Below are positions 52,204-61,150 of a DNA stretch of 64,000 nucleotides, in pieces; the stretch's first letter is position 1, and every line of letters begins with the position of its first letter. A program made the position numbers and the translations under genes. The DNA lies in assembly GCF_028807635.1 (NCBI RefSeq), contig NZ_JARBAX010000001.1, positions 4,823,501 to 4,887,500 of the forward strand, read 5' to 3'. A model generated the notes under the pieces. It made no database searches. It saw only the letters and a program-made list of their open reading frames with translations, and was not told the DNA's origin. The stretch comes from Streptomyces spiramyceticus. Lineage in GTDB: Bacteria > Actinomycetota > Actinomycetes > Streptomycetales > Streptomycetaceae.

Positions 52204-52345
52204 CATGTTCCGGCCTCAACTGGCCTGTAAGTGCGGGGAAGTTGACGATTTTTCGGGGCACATCGGCCAGGTCTCCTGGAGGCCCGGATTCCACTAGTTG
52301 CCCCCGCCGGAGGCGACAACTCGCCCCAGATGGCACAATCGGTGC

Positions 52346-52573
52346 ATGGAACGCGACAGCCAACTCAAGCTCTATGAGGCAGTCGCGGACCGGCTGAAAG
52401 AAGCACACACAAGGGTGCGCACACTGCAAGTCCCGGAGGGCGTACGGATGGCGCTGACCCGGAAGCTGCTGGTCATAACGGCCGCGGCGAAACACGATCT
52501 CGCCGATGCGGCAAGGCGCCTGGACAGGTTGATGAAGGACCTCGACGAGGGTCGATTCCCTGAAGGCGACTGA
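52346..52573 (+). CDS. Small helical conserved protein
   Basis: A 75-residue, mostly helical and charged protein: MERDSQLKLYEAVADRLKEA, HTRVRTLQVPEGVRMALTRK, LLVITAAAKHDLADAARRLD, RLMKDLDEGRFPEGD. No known domain; similar small proteins occur between leuD and hupS in Streptomyces as I recall. No clear Shine-Dalgarno precedes ATG 52346, so the start or a leaderless mRNA is uncertain. Confidence 0.75.
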   Translation: MERDSQLKLYEAVADRLKEAHTRVRTLQVPEGVRMALTRKLLVITAAAKHDLADAARRLDRLMKDLDEGRFPEGD

Positions 52574-52636
52574 GACCTGCGGAACTCTGCCAGGTCTACT
52601 TCGTTGCGGCACTAGGGTGATTAGCCCGTTTCGTGT

Positions 52637-52665
52637 TTGATTTGCGGTATATATCTGCCTAACGT
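52637..52665 (+). promoter_or_regulatory. hupS promoter
   Basis: TTGATT (52637-52642), a 17-bp spacer and TAACGT (52660-52665) match the HrdB consensus well. The region is AT-rich (GGTATATATCTG). It lies ~50 bp upstream of the GTG start. Confidence 0.65.
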
Positions 52666-52716
52666 GCGAAAAAGCTTGAACACATTCGTTCTGGCAATGT
52701 CTCCGAAGGGGAAGAC

Positions 52717-53370
52717 GTGAACAAGGCGCAGCTCGTAGAAGCGATTGCCGACAAGGTCGGCGGCCGCCAGCAGGCCGCCGACTCGGTCGACGCGGTACTC
52801 GACGCGATCGTCCGTGCGGTTGTCGCCGGCGACCGTGTTTCGGTCACCGGATTCGGATCGTTCGAGAAGGTCGACCGTCCGGCCCGTTACGCCCGCAACC
52901 CTCAGACGGGTGAGCGCGTGCGGGTCAAGAAGACCTCCGTTCCGCGTTTCCGTGCGGGACAGGGCTTCAAGGACCTGGTCAGCGGCTCGAAGAAGCTCCC
53001 CAGGGGCGGCGAGGTTGCCGTGAAGAAGGCGCCCAAGGGCAGCCTGACCGGCGGTGCTGCCCCGACGGTCAAGAAGGCCGCGGCGAAGAAGGCCGCCGCC
53101 AAGAAGGCCGCGGCGAAGAAGGCGCCCGCGAAGAAGGTCACCGCCGCCAAGAAGGTGGCGGCGAAGAAGGCGCCCGCGAAGAAGGCTCCCGCCGTGAAGG
53201 CCGCGGCGGCCAAGAAGGCGGCCCCGGCGGCGAAGAAGGCCGCGGGCGCCGCCAAGAAGGCCGCCGCCAAGAAGACCGCGCCGGCCAAGAAGGCCACCGC
53301 GAAGAAGGCACCGGCCAAGAAGGCCACGGCGCGCAAGACCACCGCGAAGAAGACCACTGCCAAGAAGTAA
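52717..53370 (+). CDS. hupS: HU-family nucleoid protein with lysine/alanine-rich tail
   Basis: A 217-residue protein. Residues 1-93 are a typical HU fold (NKAQLVEAIADKVGGRQQAA, DRVSVTGFGSFEKVDRPARY, ARNPQTGERVRVKKTSVPRF, AGQGFKDLV). The rest is a long tail of KKAAAKK-like repeats resembling eukaryotic histone H1. This is the HupS type of Streptomyces, which compacts the chromosome in spores and binds with high affinity. The start is GTG 52717 with AAGGGGAAG upstream. Confidence 0.95.
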   Translation: MNKAQLVEAIADKVGGRQQAADSVDAVLDAIVRAVVAGDRVSVTGFGSFEKVDRPARYARNPQTGERVRVKKTSVPRFRAGQGFKDLVSGSKKLPRGGEVAVKKAPKGSLTGGAAPTVKKAAAKKAAAKKAAAKKAPAKKVTAAKKVAAKKAPAKKAPAVKAAAAKKAAPAAKKAAGAAKKAAAKKTAPAKKATAKKAPAKKATARKTTAKKTTAKK

Positions 53371-53454
53371 GGGCAGCAAGGAACACGCGCCGGGCCGGGC
53401 TCCCTCCGGGGAGCCCGGCCCGCGGTGTTTACGCGCCCCAGCCGGGGCCCCGGA

Positions 53455-53658
53455 TCAGAAGGTCTGGAGCGTCACCAGCGTGATGCGCAGATCCGCACCC
53501 TCGCCCTCCGCCTCGATACGCACCCGCTGCCCGGGGCGCAGCAGCCGCAGGCCGCCCGCGTCGAAGGCCCGGGCGTCGAATTCCACCGGGGTGCCGTCGT
53601 CGAGCAGCACACTGCCGCTGCGGGTCTCGGAGTCGTACGTGTACGCGGTCGCCTGCAT
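53455..53658 (-). CDS. Small conserved protein (cold-shock-like fold possible)
   Basis: A 67-residue protein: MQATAYTYDSETRSGSVLLD, DGTPVEFDARAFDAGGLRLL, RPGQRVRIEAEGEGADLRIT, LVTLQTF. The G-x-V-x-L-DDG-x-x-V-x-F-x-A pattern suggests a small beta-barrel resembling cold-shock or S1 domains, without the RNP motifs. The ATG at 53658 is preferred over a TTG at 53679. Its role is unknown. Confidence 0.75.
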   Translation of the reverse strand: MQATAYTYDSETRSGSVLLDDGTPVEFDARAFDAGGLRLLRPGQRVRIEAEGEGADLRITLVTLQTF

Positions 53659-53694
53659 GGCCGCAGCGTACCTATACAAGCGGCGGCCCGTCGG

Positions 53695-54540
53695 CTAGGG
53701 GGTGTCCGGTCGGTCTCCGCGGCGTCGCGGGGCTTGGCACGCACATCTGCGGCGTTGTCGTCGGTCACTGACTCCCCCAAGTTCTCGACTGCGCTCGAAC
53801 AGGGGGACCCCCATCGCGTCGCCTCCCTCCTCCGCCTTGCAGCTGCACGCACCAAGCCCCGCTCCTTCACCCACGGAGACCGACCGGACACCCCCGAGGG
53901 CCTCGCTCTGCCGGGCCGTGCGCGGGCCGACACCGAGCGTCAGCGCCGCTCGCAGATCGTTACCGGTGTCCACGTCCTGGCGTACGGAATCCACCGCGTC
54001 GAGCAGGATTTCCCGCGCCCCGGAAGCGGAATGCCGGGCACGCGAAGGGCCGCCGAACGACGGCGCCAATTCCGCACCGGGCGCAGCAGAAAGCAGAGTC
54101 GTCCCGATTCCCGCCGCGTCCGCCAGAAATGCACGAGGAAATACGGCCGCATAATCGAGCACCTGCTGCAATTCGGCGGGACGCAGTGCGGGCAGATCCG
54201 CATTCAGCGCGGCGACCGCTGCGCCCGGCCGCAGCGCCCGTATCGTGCGCGCCCCGTGCGTCAGGGCGGCGTTGAGGCCCGCGCCCGGGGTGTCCGCCAC
54301 TATGCGCGCCCCGAGGGTGGCCAGGGCGGCCCCCGCCGAGGCGTCGTCCGTGACGACCACCACATCACGTACGGCAGGACAGGCCAGCGCCGCGGCCACC
54401 GTGTCCTGGGCAAAGGCGAGAGCGAGCCCCGGACGCAACGCGTCGCCGACGAAGGGGGCGAGCCTGCTCTTGGCCAGCAACAGGGGCTTCAGCGGGACGA
54501 CCAGGGACCAGGGAGCGGTCCGGAGCGTGTTCAGTGGCAA
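53695..54540 (-). CDS. cofC: 2-phospho-L-lactate (phosphoenolpyruvate) guanylyltransferase with repeat-encoded tail
   Basis: A CofC-family nucleotidyltransferase that activates 2-phospho-L-lactate or PEP for coenzyme F420 synthesis. The core shows WSLVVPLKPLLLAKSRLAPF, DVVVVTDDASAGAALATLGA, GLNAALTHGARTIRALRPGA, AALNADLPALRPAELQQVLD and LDAVDSVRQDVDTGNDLRAA. Normal homologues end shortly after this. Here the frame continues ~65 residues through the MITE-like element (VRSVSVGEGAGLGACS ...). The start is uncertain: TTG 54540 or CTG 54534, the latter seven bases from GGAGG. It is divergent from plsC. Confidence 0.88.
   Translation of the reverse strand: MPLNTLRTAPWSLVVPLKPLLLAKSRLAPFVGDALRPGLALAFAQDTVAAALACPAVRDVVVVTDDASAGAALATLGARIVADTPGAGLNAALTHGARTIRALRPGAAVAALNADLPALRPAELQQVLDYAAVFPRAFLADAAGIGTTLLSAAPGAELAPSFGGPSRARHSASGAREILLDAVDSVRQDVDTGNDLRAALTLGVGPRTARQSEALGGVRSVSVGEGAGLGACSCKAEEGGDAMGVPLFERSRELGGVSDRRQRRRCACQAPRRRGDRPDTP
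53698..53895. mobile_element. MITE-like element with 22-bp terminal inverted repeats
   Basis: The left repeat 53698-53719 (GGGGGTGTCCGGTCGG...) is a perfect reverse complement of 53874-53895. Similarity continues inward (CGGGGCTTGG ... CCAAGCCCCG). No transposase is encoded in its 198 bp. It contains the dispersed repeat at 53772-53814. It lies at the 3' end of cofC and is read through by that frame, which stops right at its far border. No target duplication is obvious. Confidence 0.75.
53772..53814. repeat. Dispersed repeat inside the MITE-like element
   Basis: CTCCCCCAAG ... CAGGGGGACCCCCAT. Same repeat as in gltX at 44056-44100, with about six substitutions or gaps. Here it is noncoding relative to the original cofC gene. 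Confidence 0.7.
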
Positions 54541-54728
54541 GCCTCCGTCCAATGCGCGGCCCAATGCGCGTCGGGCCCCATTGTGGCCTGTCCGTGCGGC
54601 AGTCAGGCGGTCCGGGCGCGTACCCGGGGCGTACGGTGTTCTCGACAGACAGGGGGCATGGGGCGACACTTGTGCGGCTGACCAGGCACACAAGTACAAG
54701 CAGCCCGGTCCTAGAGGAAGGTGTCCGA

Positions 54729-55481
54729 GTGTCCCGCCGCAGAATCGGCTTCTGGTACCGCCTGGCGGCGGTCATCGCTAAACCGCCGCTGGTGGTTCTG
54801 TTCAAGCGGGACTGGCGCGGAATGGAGCACATTCCGGCCGAGGGCGGATTCATCACCGCGGTGAATCACAACTCGTACCTCGACCCGCTCTCCTACGGGC
54901 ACTTCCAGTACAACACCGGACGCGTTCCCCGCCTGCTCGCCAAGGCCGGTCTGTTCAAAACCCCTTTCGTCGGCATGATGCTGCGCGGTACGGGCCAGAT
55001 CCCCGTCTACCGCGAGACCACCAACGCACTTGACGCTTTCCGGGCCGCCGTGGACGCCATCGAGCGCGGCGAATGCGTCGCCTTCTACCCCGAAGGCACC
55101 CTCACCCGCGACCCCGACATGTGGCCCATGGCCGGCAAGACGGGAGCGGCGCGCGTGGCCCTCCTGACCAAGGCACCCGTCATTCCGGTCGCCCAGTGGG
55201 GCGCCAACTTGGCGATGCCGCCGTACGCCAAAGAGGACAAACTCCGGCTCTTTCCGCGCAAAACCCTTTCGGTGCAGGCCGGACCGCCGGTCGACCTCAA
55301 CCGGTTCTACGACATGGAACCGACCCCCGACGTGCTGCGCGACGCAACCGAGGCCATCATGGCCGCCATCACCGAGCAGCTCGCCGAACTGCGCGGCGAA
55401 ACCGCGCCCGCCCAGCCGTACGACCATCGCAGGGCCCGTGCGCAGCAGCGGCGCGAGGCCGAAGGAGAGAGCGCAAAGTGA
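54729..55481 (+). CDS. plsC: 1-acyl-sn-glycerol-3-phosphate acyltransferase
   Basis: A 250-residue membrane-associated acyltransferase making phosphatidic acid. The HX4D motif is in TAVNHNSYLDPLSYGHF, the substrate-binding block in GECVAFYPEGTLTRDPDMWP, and GQIPVYRE and PVIPVAQWGANLAMPPYA complete the family motifs. The start is GTG 54729 with GAGGAAGG upstream. The stop overlaps the gpsA start by 4 bp, so the two phospholipid genes are coupled. Confidence 0.93.
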   Translation: MSRRRIGFWYRLAAVIAKPPLVVLFKRDWRGMEHIPAEGGFITAVNHNSYLDPLSYGHFQYNTGRVPRLLAKAGLFKTPFVGMMLRGTGQIPVYRETTNALDAFRAAVDAIERGECVAFYPEGTLTRDPDMWPMAGKTGAARVALLTKAPVIPVAQWGANLAMPPYAKEDKLRLFPRKTLSVQAGPPVDLNRFYDMEPTPDVLRDATEAIMAAITEQLAELRGETAPAQPYDHRRARAQQRREAEGESAK

Positions 55482-56491
55482 CACGCCAGCCGGTCAAGGC
55501 GGCCGTATTCGGAACGGGCTCCTGGGGTACGGCCTTCGGCATGGTGCTCGCCGACGCGGGCTGCGAGGTGACCCTCTGGGGCCGCCGAGCCGAGCTCGTC
55601 GACGCCGTCAACACCACCCGTACCAACCCGGACTACCTGCCGGGCATCGAACTCCCTGCGGCGGTACGGGCCACCACCGACCCCGCCGAGGCCGCACAGG
55701 GCGCCGACTTCACGGTGCTCGCCGTGCCCTCGCAGACGCTGCGCGGGAATCTGGCCGCCTGGGCGCCGCTGCTGCGCACCGACACCGTGCTCGTATCCCT
55801 GATGAAGGGCGTCGAACTCGGCACCGCGAAGCGGATGAGCGAGGTGATCGAGGAGGTCGCCAAGGTCCCCGCCGAGCGCGTCGCCGTCCTCACCGGGCCC
55901 AACCTCGCCAAGGAGATCGCCGCGCGCCAGCCGGCGGCAGCCGTGGTCGCCTGCCGCGACGAGGAGACGGCCATCCGCCTCCAGTCCGCCTGCCACACGC
56001 CGTACTTCCGCCCGTACACCAACACCGACGTCGTCGGCTGCGAGCTGGGCGGCGCCGTCAAGAACGTCATCGCGCTCGCCGTCGGCATCGCGGACGGCAT
56101 GGGCCTCGGCGACAACACCAAGGCGTCGCTGATCACCCGCGGACTCGCCGAAACGACCCGCCTGGGCCTCGCGATGGGCGCCGACGCGCACACCTTCGCC
56201 GGCCTCGCCGGCATGGGCGACCTGGTCGCCACCTGCTCGTCGCCGCTCTCGCGCAACCACACCTTCGGTACGAACCTCGGCCGCGGCATGACGCTCCAGG
56301 AGACCATCGCCGCGACCAAGCAGACCGCCGAGGGCGTCAAGTCCTGCCAGTCCGTGCTGGATCTGGCGCAGCGCCACGGTGTCGACATGCCGATCACCGA
56401 GACGGTCGTGAGCATCGTCCACGAGGGCAAGCCGCCGATCGTCGCGGTCAAGGAACTGATGTCACGCAGCGCCAAGCCCGAGCGCCGCTGA
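55478..56491 (+). CDS. gpsA: NAD(P)-dependent glycerol-3-phosphate dehydrogenase
   Basis: A 337-residue enzyme reducing dihydroxyacetone phosphate to glycerol-3-phosphate for phospholipids. The N-terminal Rossmann motif is AAVFGTGSWGTAFGMVLADA. Active-site blocks are LTGPNLAKEIAARQPAAAVV, YFRPYTNTDVVGCELGGAVKNVI (catalytic Lys within GGAVKN) and GLAGMGDLVATCSSPLSRNH. The start is GTG 55478 (GTGA overlap with plsC). Confidence 0.95.
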   Translation: MTRQPVKAAVFGTGSWGTAFGMVLADAGCEVTLWGRRAELVDAVNTTRTNPDYLPGIELPAAVRATTDPAEAAQGADFTVLAVPSQTLRGNLAAWAPLLRTDTVLVSLMKGVELGTAKRMSEVIEEVAKVPAERVAVLTGPNLAKEIAARQPAAAVVACRDEETAIRLQSACHTPYFRPYTNTDVVGCELGGAVKNVIALAVGIADGMGLGDNTKASLITRGLAETTRLGLAMGADAHTFAGLAGMGDLVATCSSPLSRNHTFGTNLGRGMTLQETIAATKQTAEGVKSCQSVLDLAQRHGVDMPITETVVSIVHEGKPPIVAVKELMSRSAKPERR

Positions 56492-56658
56492 GCCCTTCCA
56501 GACGCACCGCTCGCACCGCTTCGCGGGCTTCCCGATGCTGCGGTGGCCTCCGGCCCCGGGCCCGGGAAGCTCCGGCCACCGGCCCGGGGCGCCGGGCAGC
56601 ACGCCGCGCCGCGCCCGCACTCCACGGCGCCGGATGTGCACGGTAGTCTCATCGCGAT

Positions 56659-57816
56659 ATGAGCAGCGAGAACCTCCCCCAGAGCCCTGCGCAGGAGTCC
56701 CGCAAGCCGCGGGTGGCCGTCGTTTTCGGCGGTCGCAGCTCCGAGCACGCCATCTCGGTCGTCACGGCCGGCGCCGTACTGCGGTCCATCGACCGTGAGA
56801 AGTACGACGTACTGCCGATCGGCATCACGACGGACGGCCGCTGGGCCCTGACCGCCGACGATCCCGACCGGATGGCCATCGCCGACCGCGCGCTGCCGAG
56901 CGTCGAGGACCTCGCCGAGTCGGCGGAGGGCGGCGTGGTGCTTTCGGTCGACCCGGGCAGCCGCGAAGTCGTCTACAGCGAACCGGGCGCGGTGCCCAAG
57001 GCGCTGGGCGAGGTCGACGTGGTGTTCCCCATGCTGCACGGCCCGTACGGCGAGGACGGCACCCTCCAGGGCCTCCTCGAACTCGCCGGTGTCCCGTACG
57101 TCGGCTCAGGTGTGCTCGCATCGGCCGTCGGCCAGGACAAGGAGTACATGAAGCGGGTGTTCATCTCCTTCGGGCTGCCGGTCGGCCCGTACGAGGTCAT
57201 CCGCCCACGCGAGTGGGAGAACGACCCCTCCGCAGTACGCAAGAAGATCATCGGCTTCGCCGGCGACCACGGCTGGCCGCTCTTCGTCAAGCCCGCCCGC
57301 GGCGGATCGTCCATGGGCATCACCAAGGTCGACGACCTCTCCGGTCTCGACGAGGCGATCGAGGAGGCGCGGCGCCACGACCCCAAGATCCTGGTCGAGT
57401 CGCTGCTGCGCGGCCGTGAGATCGAGTGCGGTGTGCTGGAGTTCGAGGACGGCCCGCGCGCGAGCGTGCCCGCCGAGATCCCGCCCGTCACGTCCCACGA
57501 CTTCTACGACTTCGAGGCCAAGTACATCGACTCGGCGGCCGGCCTCGTGCCCGCGCCGCTGACCGAGGAGCAGACCGCCGAGGTACGGCGCCTCGCGGTC
57601 GACGCCTTCGACGCCGCGTCCTGCGAAGGCCTCGTACGCGCGGACTTCTTCCTGCTGGACAGCGGGGAGTTCGTGATCAACGAGATCAATACGATGCCGG
57701 GCTTCACGCCGATCTCGATGTACCCGCGCATGTGGCAGGAGACCGGCGTCTCCTACCCGGAGCTCGTCGACCGGCTGATCCAGGCCGCGCTGCGCCGCTC
57801 CACGGGCCTGCGCTAG
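56659..57816 (+). CDS. ddlA: D-alanine-D-alanine ligase
   Basis: A 385-residue ATP-grasp ligase for the peptidoglycan dipeptide. The N-domain signature is VAVVFGGRSSEHAISVVTAG. VVFPMLHGPYGEDGTLQGLL, VKPARGGSSMGITKVDDL and the metal site FEFVINEINTMPGFTPISMYP (Glu/Asn) are present. The binding-site dipeptide contains Tyr and Ser as in D-Ala-specific enzymes, not the vancomycin-resistance D-Lac type, judged by the EYMKRVFISFGLPV context only. The ATG at 56659 stands alone, 168 bp after gpsA. Confidence 0.95.
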   Translation: MSSENLPQSPAQESRKPRVAVVFGGRSSEHAISVVTAGAVLRSIDREKYDVLPIGITTDGRWALTADDPDRMAIADRALPSVEDLAESAEGGVVLSVDPGSREVVYSEPGAVPKALGEVDVVFPMLHGPYGEDGTLQGLLELAGVPYVGSGVLASAVGQDKEYMKRVFISFGLPVGPYEVIRPREWENDPSAVRKKIIGFAGDHGWPLFVKPARGGSSMGITKVDDLSGLDEAIEEARRHDPKILVESLLRGREIECGVLEFEDGPRASVPAEIPPVTSHDFYDFEAKYIDSAAGLVPAPLTEEQTAEVRRLAVDAFDAASCEGLVRADFFLLDSGEFVINEINTMPGFTPISMYPRMWQETGVSYPELVDRLIQAALRRSTGLR

Positions 57817-57831
57817 AGCGCGAAGGGTGCG

Positions 57832-58305
57832 CTAAAGACTCTTGGGCACCGTCTTCTTCACGGCCCCCGCGAAGGCTGCCAACGGCGTGACGTCGTGGGC
57901 GTACTTCGCGGGGAGCGTGACCTCGACGTAGGCGTCGCGGTAGGTGGTGGTGAAGCGCTGGCGGGCGTCGCCCTGCGGCTCCAGCATCCAGTTCACGCCG
58001 TCCGCTTCCACCGCCTTGGCCCGGGGGTCGCTCATCTTCTCCGGCCGGGGCACACCGCAGCGCAGTACGATCGCCGGATCTCCCCACACAGCGGTGAGGT
58101 CCGACTCCGGCTCCGCGGTGCGCCGCTCGTGCCCCGCGACGGACTCCGGCAGCTCCCGGTGCAGCGCCCGGCACATCCCGGCCTCTTCCACGGACGGAGC
58201 GGGAGCAGGGACCGCCACGGCGTCGTCCGTGAAGGAGCAGCCGGCGGCGGCGAGCAGCATCAGCGCGGCGGACGGCAGGCAGAGAAGCCGGCGGGAAGAA
58301 GTCAC
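57832..58305 (-). CDS. DUF3515 family lipoprotein
   Basis: A 157-residue precursor. A signal peptide with lipobox LAAAGC places the lipidated cysteine at residue ~23. The mature part carries the DUF3515 pattern: MCRALHRELPESVAGHERRT, AVWGDPAIVLRCGVPRPEKM (with Cys), DGVNWMLEPQGDARQRFTTT and the C-terminal LAAFAGAVKKTVPKSL. The function is unknown; the family is common in actinomycetes beside ddlA and thiL. It is convergent with ddlA. Confidence 0.88.
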   Translation of the reverse strand: MTSSRRLLCLPSAALMLLAAAGCSFTDDAVAVPAPAPSVEEAGMCRALHRELPESVAGHERRTAEPESDLTAVWGDPAIVLRCGVPRPEKMSDPRAKAVEADGVNWMLEPQGDARQRFTTTYRDAYVEVTLPAKYAHDVTPLAAFAGAVKKTVPKSL

Positions 58306-58325
58306 CGGCCAAGCGTAGACGGGGG

Positions 58326-58559
58326 CTAGATGTGCACGACCGGGCAGGTCAGGGTGCGGGTGATCCCGTCCACTTGCTGGACCTTGGCGACCACCATGCG
58401 GCCGAGGTCATCGACCGTATCGGCTTGCGCGCGCACGATCACGTCATAGGGTCCTGTCACGTCCTCGGCCTGAATCACTCCCGGGATCTTGCCGATGGTC
58501 TCGGCGACGGTCGACGCCTTTCCGACCTCGGTCTGGATGAGGATGTACGCCTGTACCAC
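58326..58559 (-). CDS. Stand-alone Lrp/AsnC ligand-binding (RAM) domain protein
   Basis: A 77-residue protein with only the RAM effector domain of Lrp/AsnC regulators (AYILIQTEVGKASTVAETIG, VIQAEDVTGPYDVIVRAQAD, VDDLGRMVVAKVQQVDGITR, TLTCPVVHI). It has no HTH, so it probably oligomerises and binds amino acids to modulate a partner. It lies 20 bp downstream-adjacent to the DUF3515 gene on the same strand. Confidence 0.9.
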   Translation of the reverse strand: MVQAYILIQTEVGKASTVAETIGKIPGVIQAEDVTGPYDVIVRAQADTVDDLGRMVVAKVQQVDGITRTLTCPVVHI

Positions 58560-58762
58560 GGAACCTCCAGGGCGGCCACGAGGATCATGTGGGGAGAAGA
58601 GACGCCACCGTATCGCGTCGTCGTGGGCATCGGGGAGACCCGCGCGCCCGCCGACGCGGGGAGCGCGGCGTACGGAGAACTTAAGTTGACGTATGAGTTG
58701 ACGGTACCTACAGCAGTGATGGCTCGCGACCGCAAGCGCACTGGGGCAGAAGGGGCATATCC

Positions 58763-59734
58763 ATGAAGGGCACAGTGGGCGAGCTGGGCGAGTTCGGGCT
58801 CATCAGGGAGCTGACCTCCCGGCTCACCACCACACCGGCGGTACGTCTCGGGCCCGGCGACGACGCCGCGGTCGTGGCGGCACCCGACCGACGGGTCGTG
58901 GCGAGTACGGACATCCTGCTCGAAGGCCGCCACTTCCGGCGCGACTGGTCGACGGCGTACGACGTGGGCCGCAAGGCGGCGGCCCAGAACCTCGCCGACA
59001 TCGCCGCCATGGGCGCGGTCCCGACCGCGCTGCTCCTCGGCCTCGTCGTCCCCGCCGAACTTCCCGTCGCCTGGCCGACCGAGCTGATGGACGGCATCAG
59101 GGACGAATGCCAGGTCGCGGGCGCCGCAGTCGTGGGCGGCGATGTCGTACGCGGGGACACCATCACCGTCGCGATCACCGCGCTCGGCGATCTGCGCAAT
59201 CACGAGCCCGTGACGCGGTCCGGCGCCCAGCCCGGCGATGTCGTCGCGGTCACCGGCTGGTTGGGCTGGTCGGCGGCCGGGCATGCGGTGCTCTCGCGCG
59301 GCTTCCGCTCGCCGCGCGCCTTCGTCGAGGCGCACCGGCGCCCCGAGCCGCCGTACCACGCGGGCCCCGCGGCCGCCGGGCTCGGCGCCACCGCCATGAC
59401 CGACGTCAGTGACGGGCTCGTCGCCGACCTCGGGCACATCGCGGAGGCCAGCAAGGTCCGTATCGACCTGCGTTCCGGGCTCATCGACATCCCGACCCAG
59501 ATGTCGGACATCGGGCAGGCGGTGGGTGTGGACCCGCTGCAGTGGGTGCTCACCGGGGGAGAGGACCACGCGATCGTGGCGACGTTCCCGCCGGACGCGA
59601 AGCTGCCCGCCCGCTGGAAGGTGATCGGCGAGGTCCTCAACCCGTCGGTGCTGCCGCAGGTGACGGTCGACGGGGCGCCCTGGACCAGCAAGGGCGGCTG
59701 GGACCACTTCGGCGACATTGAGACGGCTCCGTAG
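58763..59734 (+). CDS. thiL: Thiamine-monophosphate kinase
   Basis: A 323-residue kinase producing thiamine diphosphate, the last step of the pathway. The PurM-like fold shows [60 protein letters not shown] and the second-half [39 protein letters not shown] is near the end. It is followed by thiD, but with a 30-bp gap. Confidence 0.95.
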   Translation: MKGTVGELGEFGLIRELTSRLTTTPAVRLGPGDDAAVVAAPDRRVVASTDILLEGRHFRRDWSTAYDVGRKAAAQNLADIAAMGAVPTALLLGLVVPAELPVAWPTELMDGIRDECQVAGAAVVGGDVVRGDTITVAITALGDLRNHEPVTRSGAQPGDVVAVTGWLGWSAAGHAVLSRGFRSPRAFVEAHRRPEPPYHAGPAAAGLGATAMTDVSDGLVADLGHIAEASKVRIDLRSGLIDIPTQMSDIGQAVGVDPLQWVLTGGEDHAIVATFPPDAKLPARWKVIGEVLNPSVLPQVTVDGAPWTSKGGWDHFGDIETAP

Positions 59735-59764
59735 AACCGGGTGGGACCGGCTAGATTCGCAGGC

Positions 59765-60568
59765 ATGCGAATACTTCCTTGCGTCCTCACCGTCGCCGGA
59801 TCGGATTCCGGCGGCGGTGCGGGTATCCAGGCGGATCTCAAGACGATGCTGGCGCTCGGCGTGCACGGCATGAGCGTGCTGACGGCGGTCACCGCGCAGA
59901 ACTCCCTGGGCGTGCAAGGCGTCTGGGACCTTCCGGTCGAGGCCGTACGGGCCCAGTACCGCAGCGTCGTCGACGACATCGGCGTACAGGCCGTCAAGAC
60001 CGGCATGCTGTCCTCGGCCGAACTGGTCGAAACCGTCGCGGAACTGCTGGCAGACACCGGCGCCCCGGTGGTCGTCGACCCGGTGGGCGTCTCCAAGCAC
60101 GGAGACCCGCTGCTCGCCACCTCCGCCCTCGACGCCGTACGCAAGCGCCTTCTGCCGACGGCGACCGTCGCCACCCCGAACCTGGACGAGGTGGCGCAGC
60201 TCACCGGCGTACGCGTGGAATCCGAGGCCGACATGCGGCGGGCGGGCGACGCGATGCTCGAATTCGGGCCGCGCTGGGTCCTGGTCAAGGGCGGCCACCT
60301 GCCCGGAGACGCGCTGGACCTGCTGACGGACGGCCGCGAGGAACACTGGCTCCGCGCCCCGAGGCACGACAACCGGCACACGCACGGCACGGGCTGCACC
60401 CTGGCCTCCGCGATCGCGTCGGGACTCGCGAAGGGGCTCGACGTGCCGCAGGCCGTGGCCGCGGCCAAGGAGTACGTGACCGAGGCCATCGCCGCCGGGT
60501 TCGCACTCGGCGCGGGGATCGGCCCGGTGGATCACGGCTGGCGGCTCAGGCGCAGTCCTTCAGCCTGA
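59765..60568 (+). CDS. thiD: Hydroxymethylpyrimidine (phosphate) kinase
   Basis: A 267-residue ribokinase-fold enzyme making HMP diphosphate for thiamine. The signature is [20 protein letters not shown], with [37 protein letters not shown] and the anion-hole/base motif [20 protein letters not shown]. The ATG at 59765 gives [13 protein letters not shown]; a GTG at 59741 is the alternative. It forms a thiamine pair with thiL. Confidence 0.95.
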   Translation: MRILPCVLTVAGSDSGGGAGIQADLKTMLALGVHGMSVLTAVTAQNSLGVQGVWDLPVEAVRAQYRSVVDDIGVQAVKTGMLSSAELVETVAELLADTGAPVVVDPVGVSKHGDPLLATSALDAVRKRLLPTATVATPNLDEVAQLTGVRVESEADMRRAGDAMLEFGPRWVLVKGGHLPGDALDLLTDGREEHWLRAPRHDNRHTHGTGCTLASAIASGLAKGLDVPQAVAAAKEYVTEAIAAGFALGAGIGPVDHGWRLRRSPSA

Positions 60569-60653
60569 TGTCGGGGGGTCAGGTCCCCACCTCTGCCGGC
60601 AACTCGACGGCGAGCGGCTGGAGCTCACCGTCCCGAGCGCAGTGCCGGCACAC

Positions 60654-60686
60654 AAAAAAACCGGCCCACCCGAAGGTGGACCGGTT
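60654..60686 (-). terminator. rpmB terminator
   Basis: On the minus strand an AACCGGTCCACC / GGTGGGCCGGTT stem (60659-60670 / 60675-60686, one G-U, loop of 4) is followed by seven T residues (60654-60660 read on the minus strand). It is a textbook intrinsic terminator for the ribosomal protein gene. Confidence 0.85.
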
Positions 60687-60722
60687 CTTAAGCAACCAGC
60701 AGGTGGCCGCGCTTGGCATACG

Positions 60723-60908
60723 TCAGCGCGAGACCTTGCCGGCCTTGATGCACGAGGTGCAGACGTTGAGCCGCTTCGGCGTCCGACCGACCACTGCACG
60801 CACGCGCTGGATGTTGGGGTTCCAGCGACGAGACGTACGGCGGTGCGAGTGCGAAATGTTGTTGCCGAAGCCCGGCCCCTTGCCGCAGACGTCGCAGTTG
60901 GCAGCCAC
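60723..60908 (-). CDS. rpmB: 50S ribosomal protein bL28
   Basis: A 61-residue bL28 ([60 protein letters not shown]). The CDVC and CTSC pairs make it the zinc-binding (C+) type. Streptomyces often have an additional cysteine-free copy induced under zinc limitation. The terminator lies ~40 bp downstream. Confidence 0.95.
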   Translation of the reverse strand: MAANCDVCGKGPGFGNNISHSHRRTSRRWNPNIQRVRAVVGRTPKRLNVCTSCIKAGKVSR

Positions 60909-61150
60909 GGGTCACTCCAAAGACTTCAGGTGCACTTACAGTGGATCCCGGCATGCCGGGATCGAAGAATCGAGTGGCGTAGCCGGGGGAAAGTCCCGAT
61001 TTTCATCGGGCAACCGGAGCAGCATACATCGGCTGCTCCCGTACAACGAAACTACCATGGCTGCCGCGGCCCCCGTCCCGGCCCCTGCCTCTGAGCGGGC
61101 CCCTTGCGGGACTACCCTGCGGTGCTAACCGCTCTCAAGGAGGACGCCAG

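Noticed and set aside
53455..53895. cofC being truncated by the MITE-like element
   Set aside because: All recognisable CofC motifs lie upstream of the element, so the insertion extends rather than truncates the conserved enzyme.
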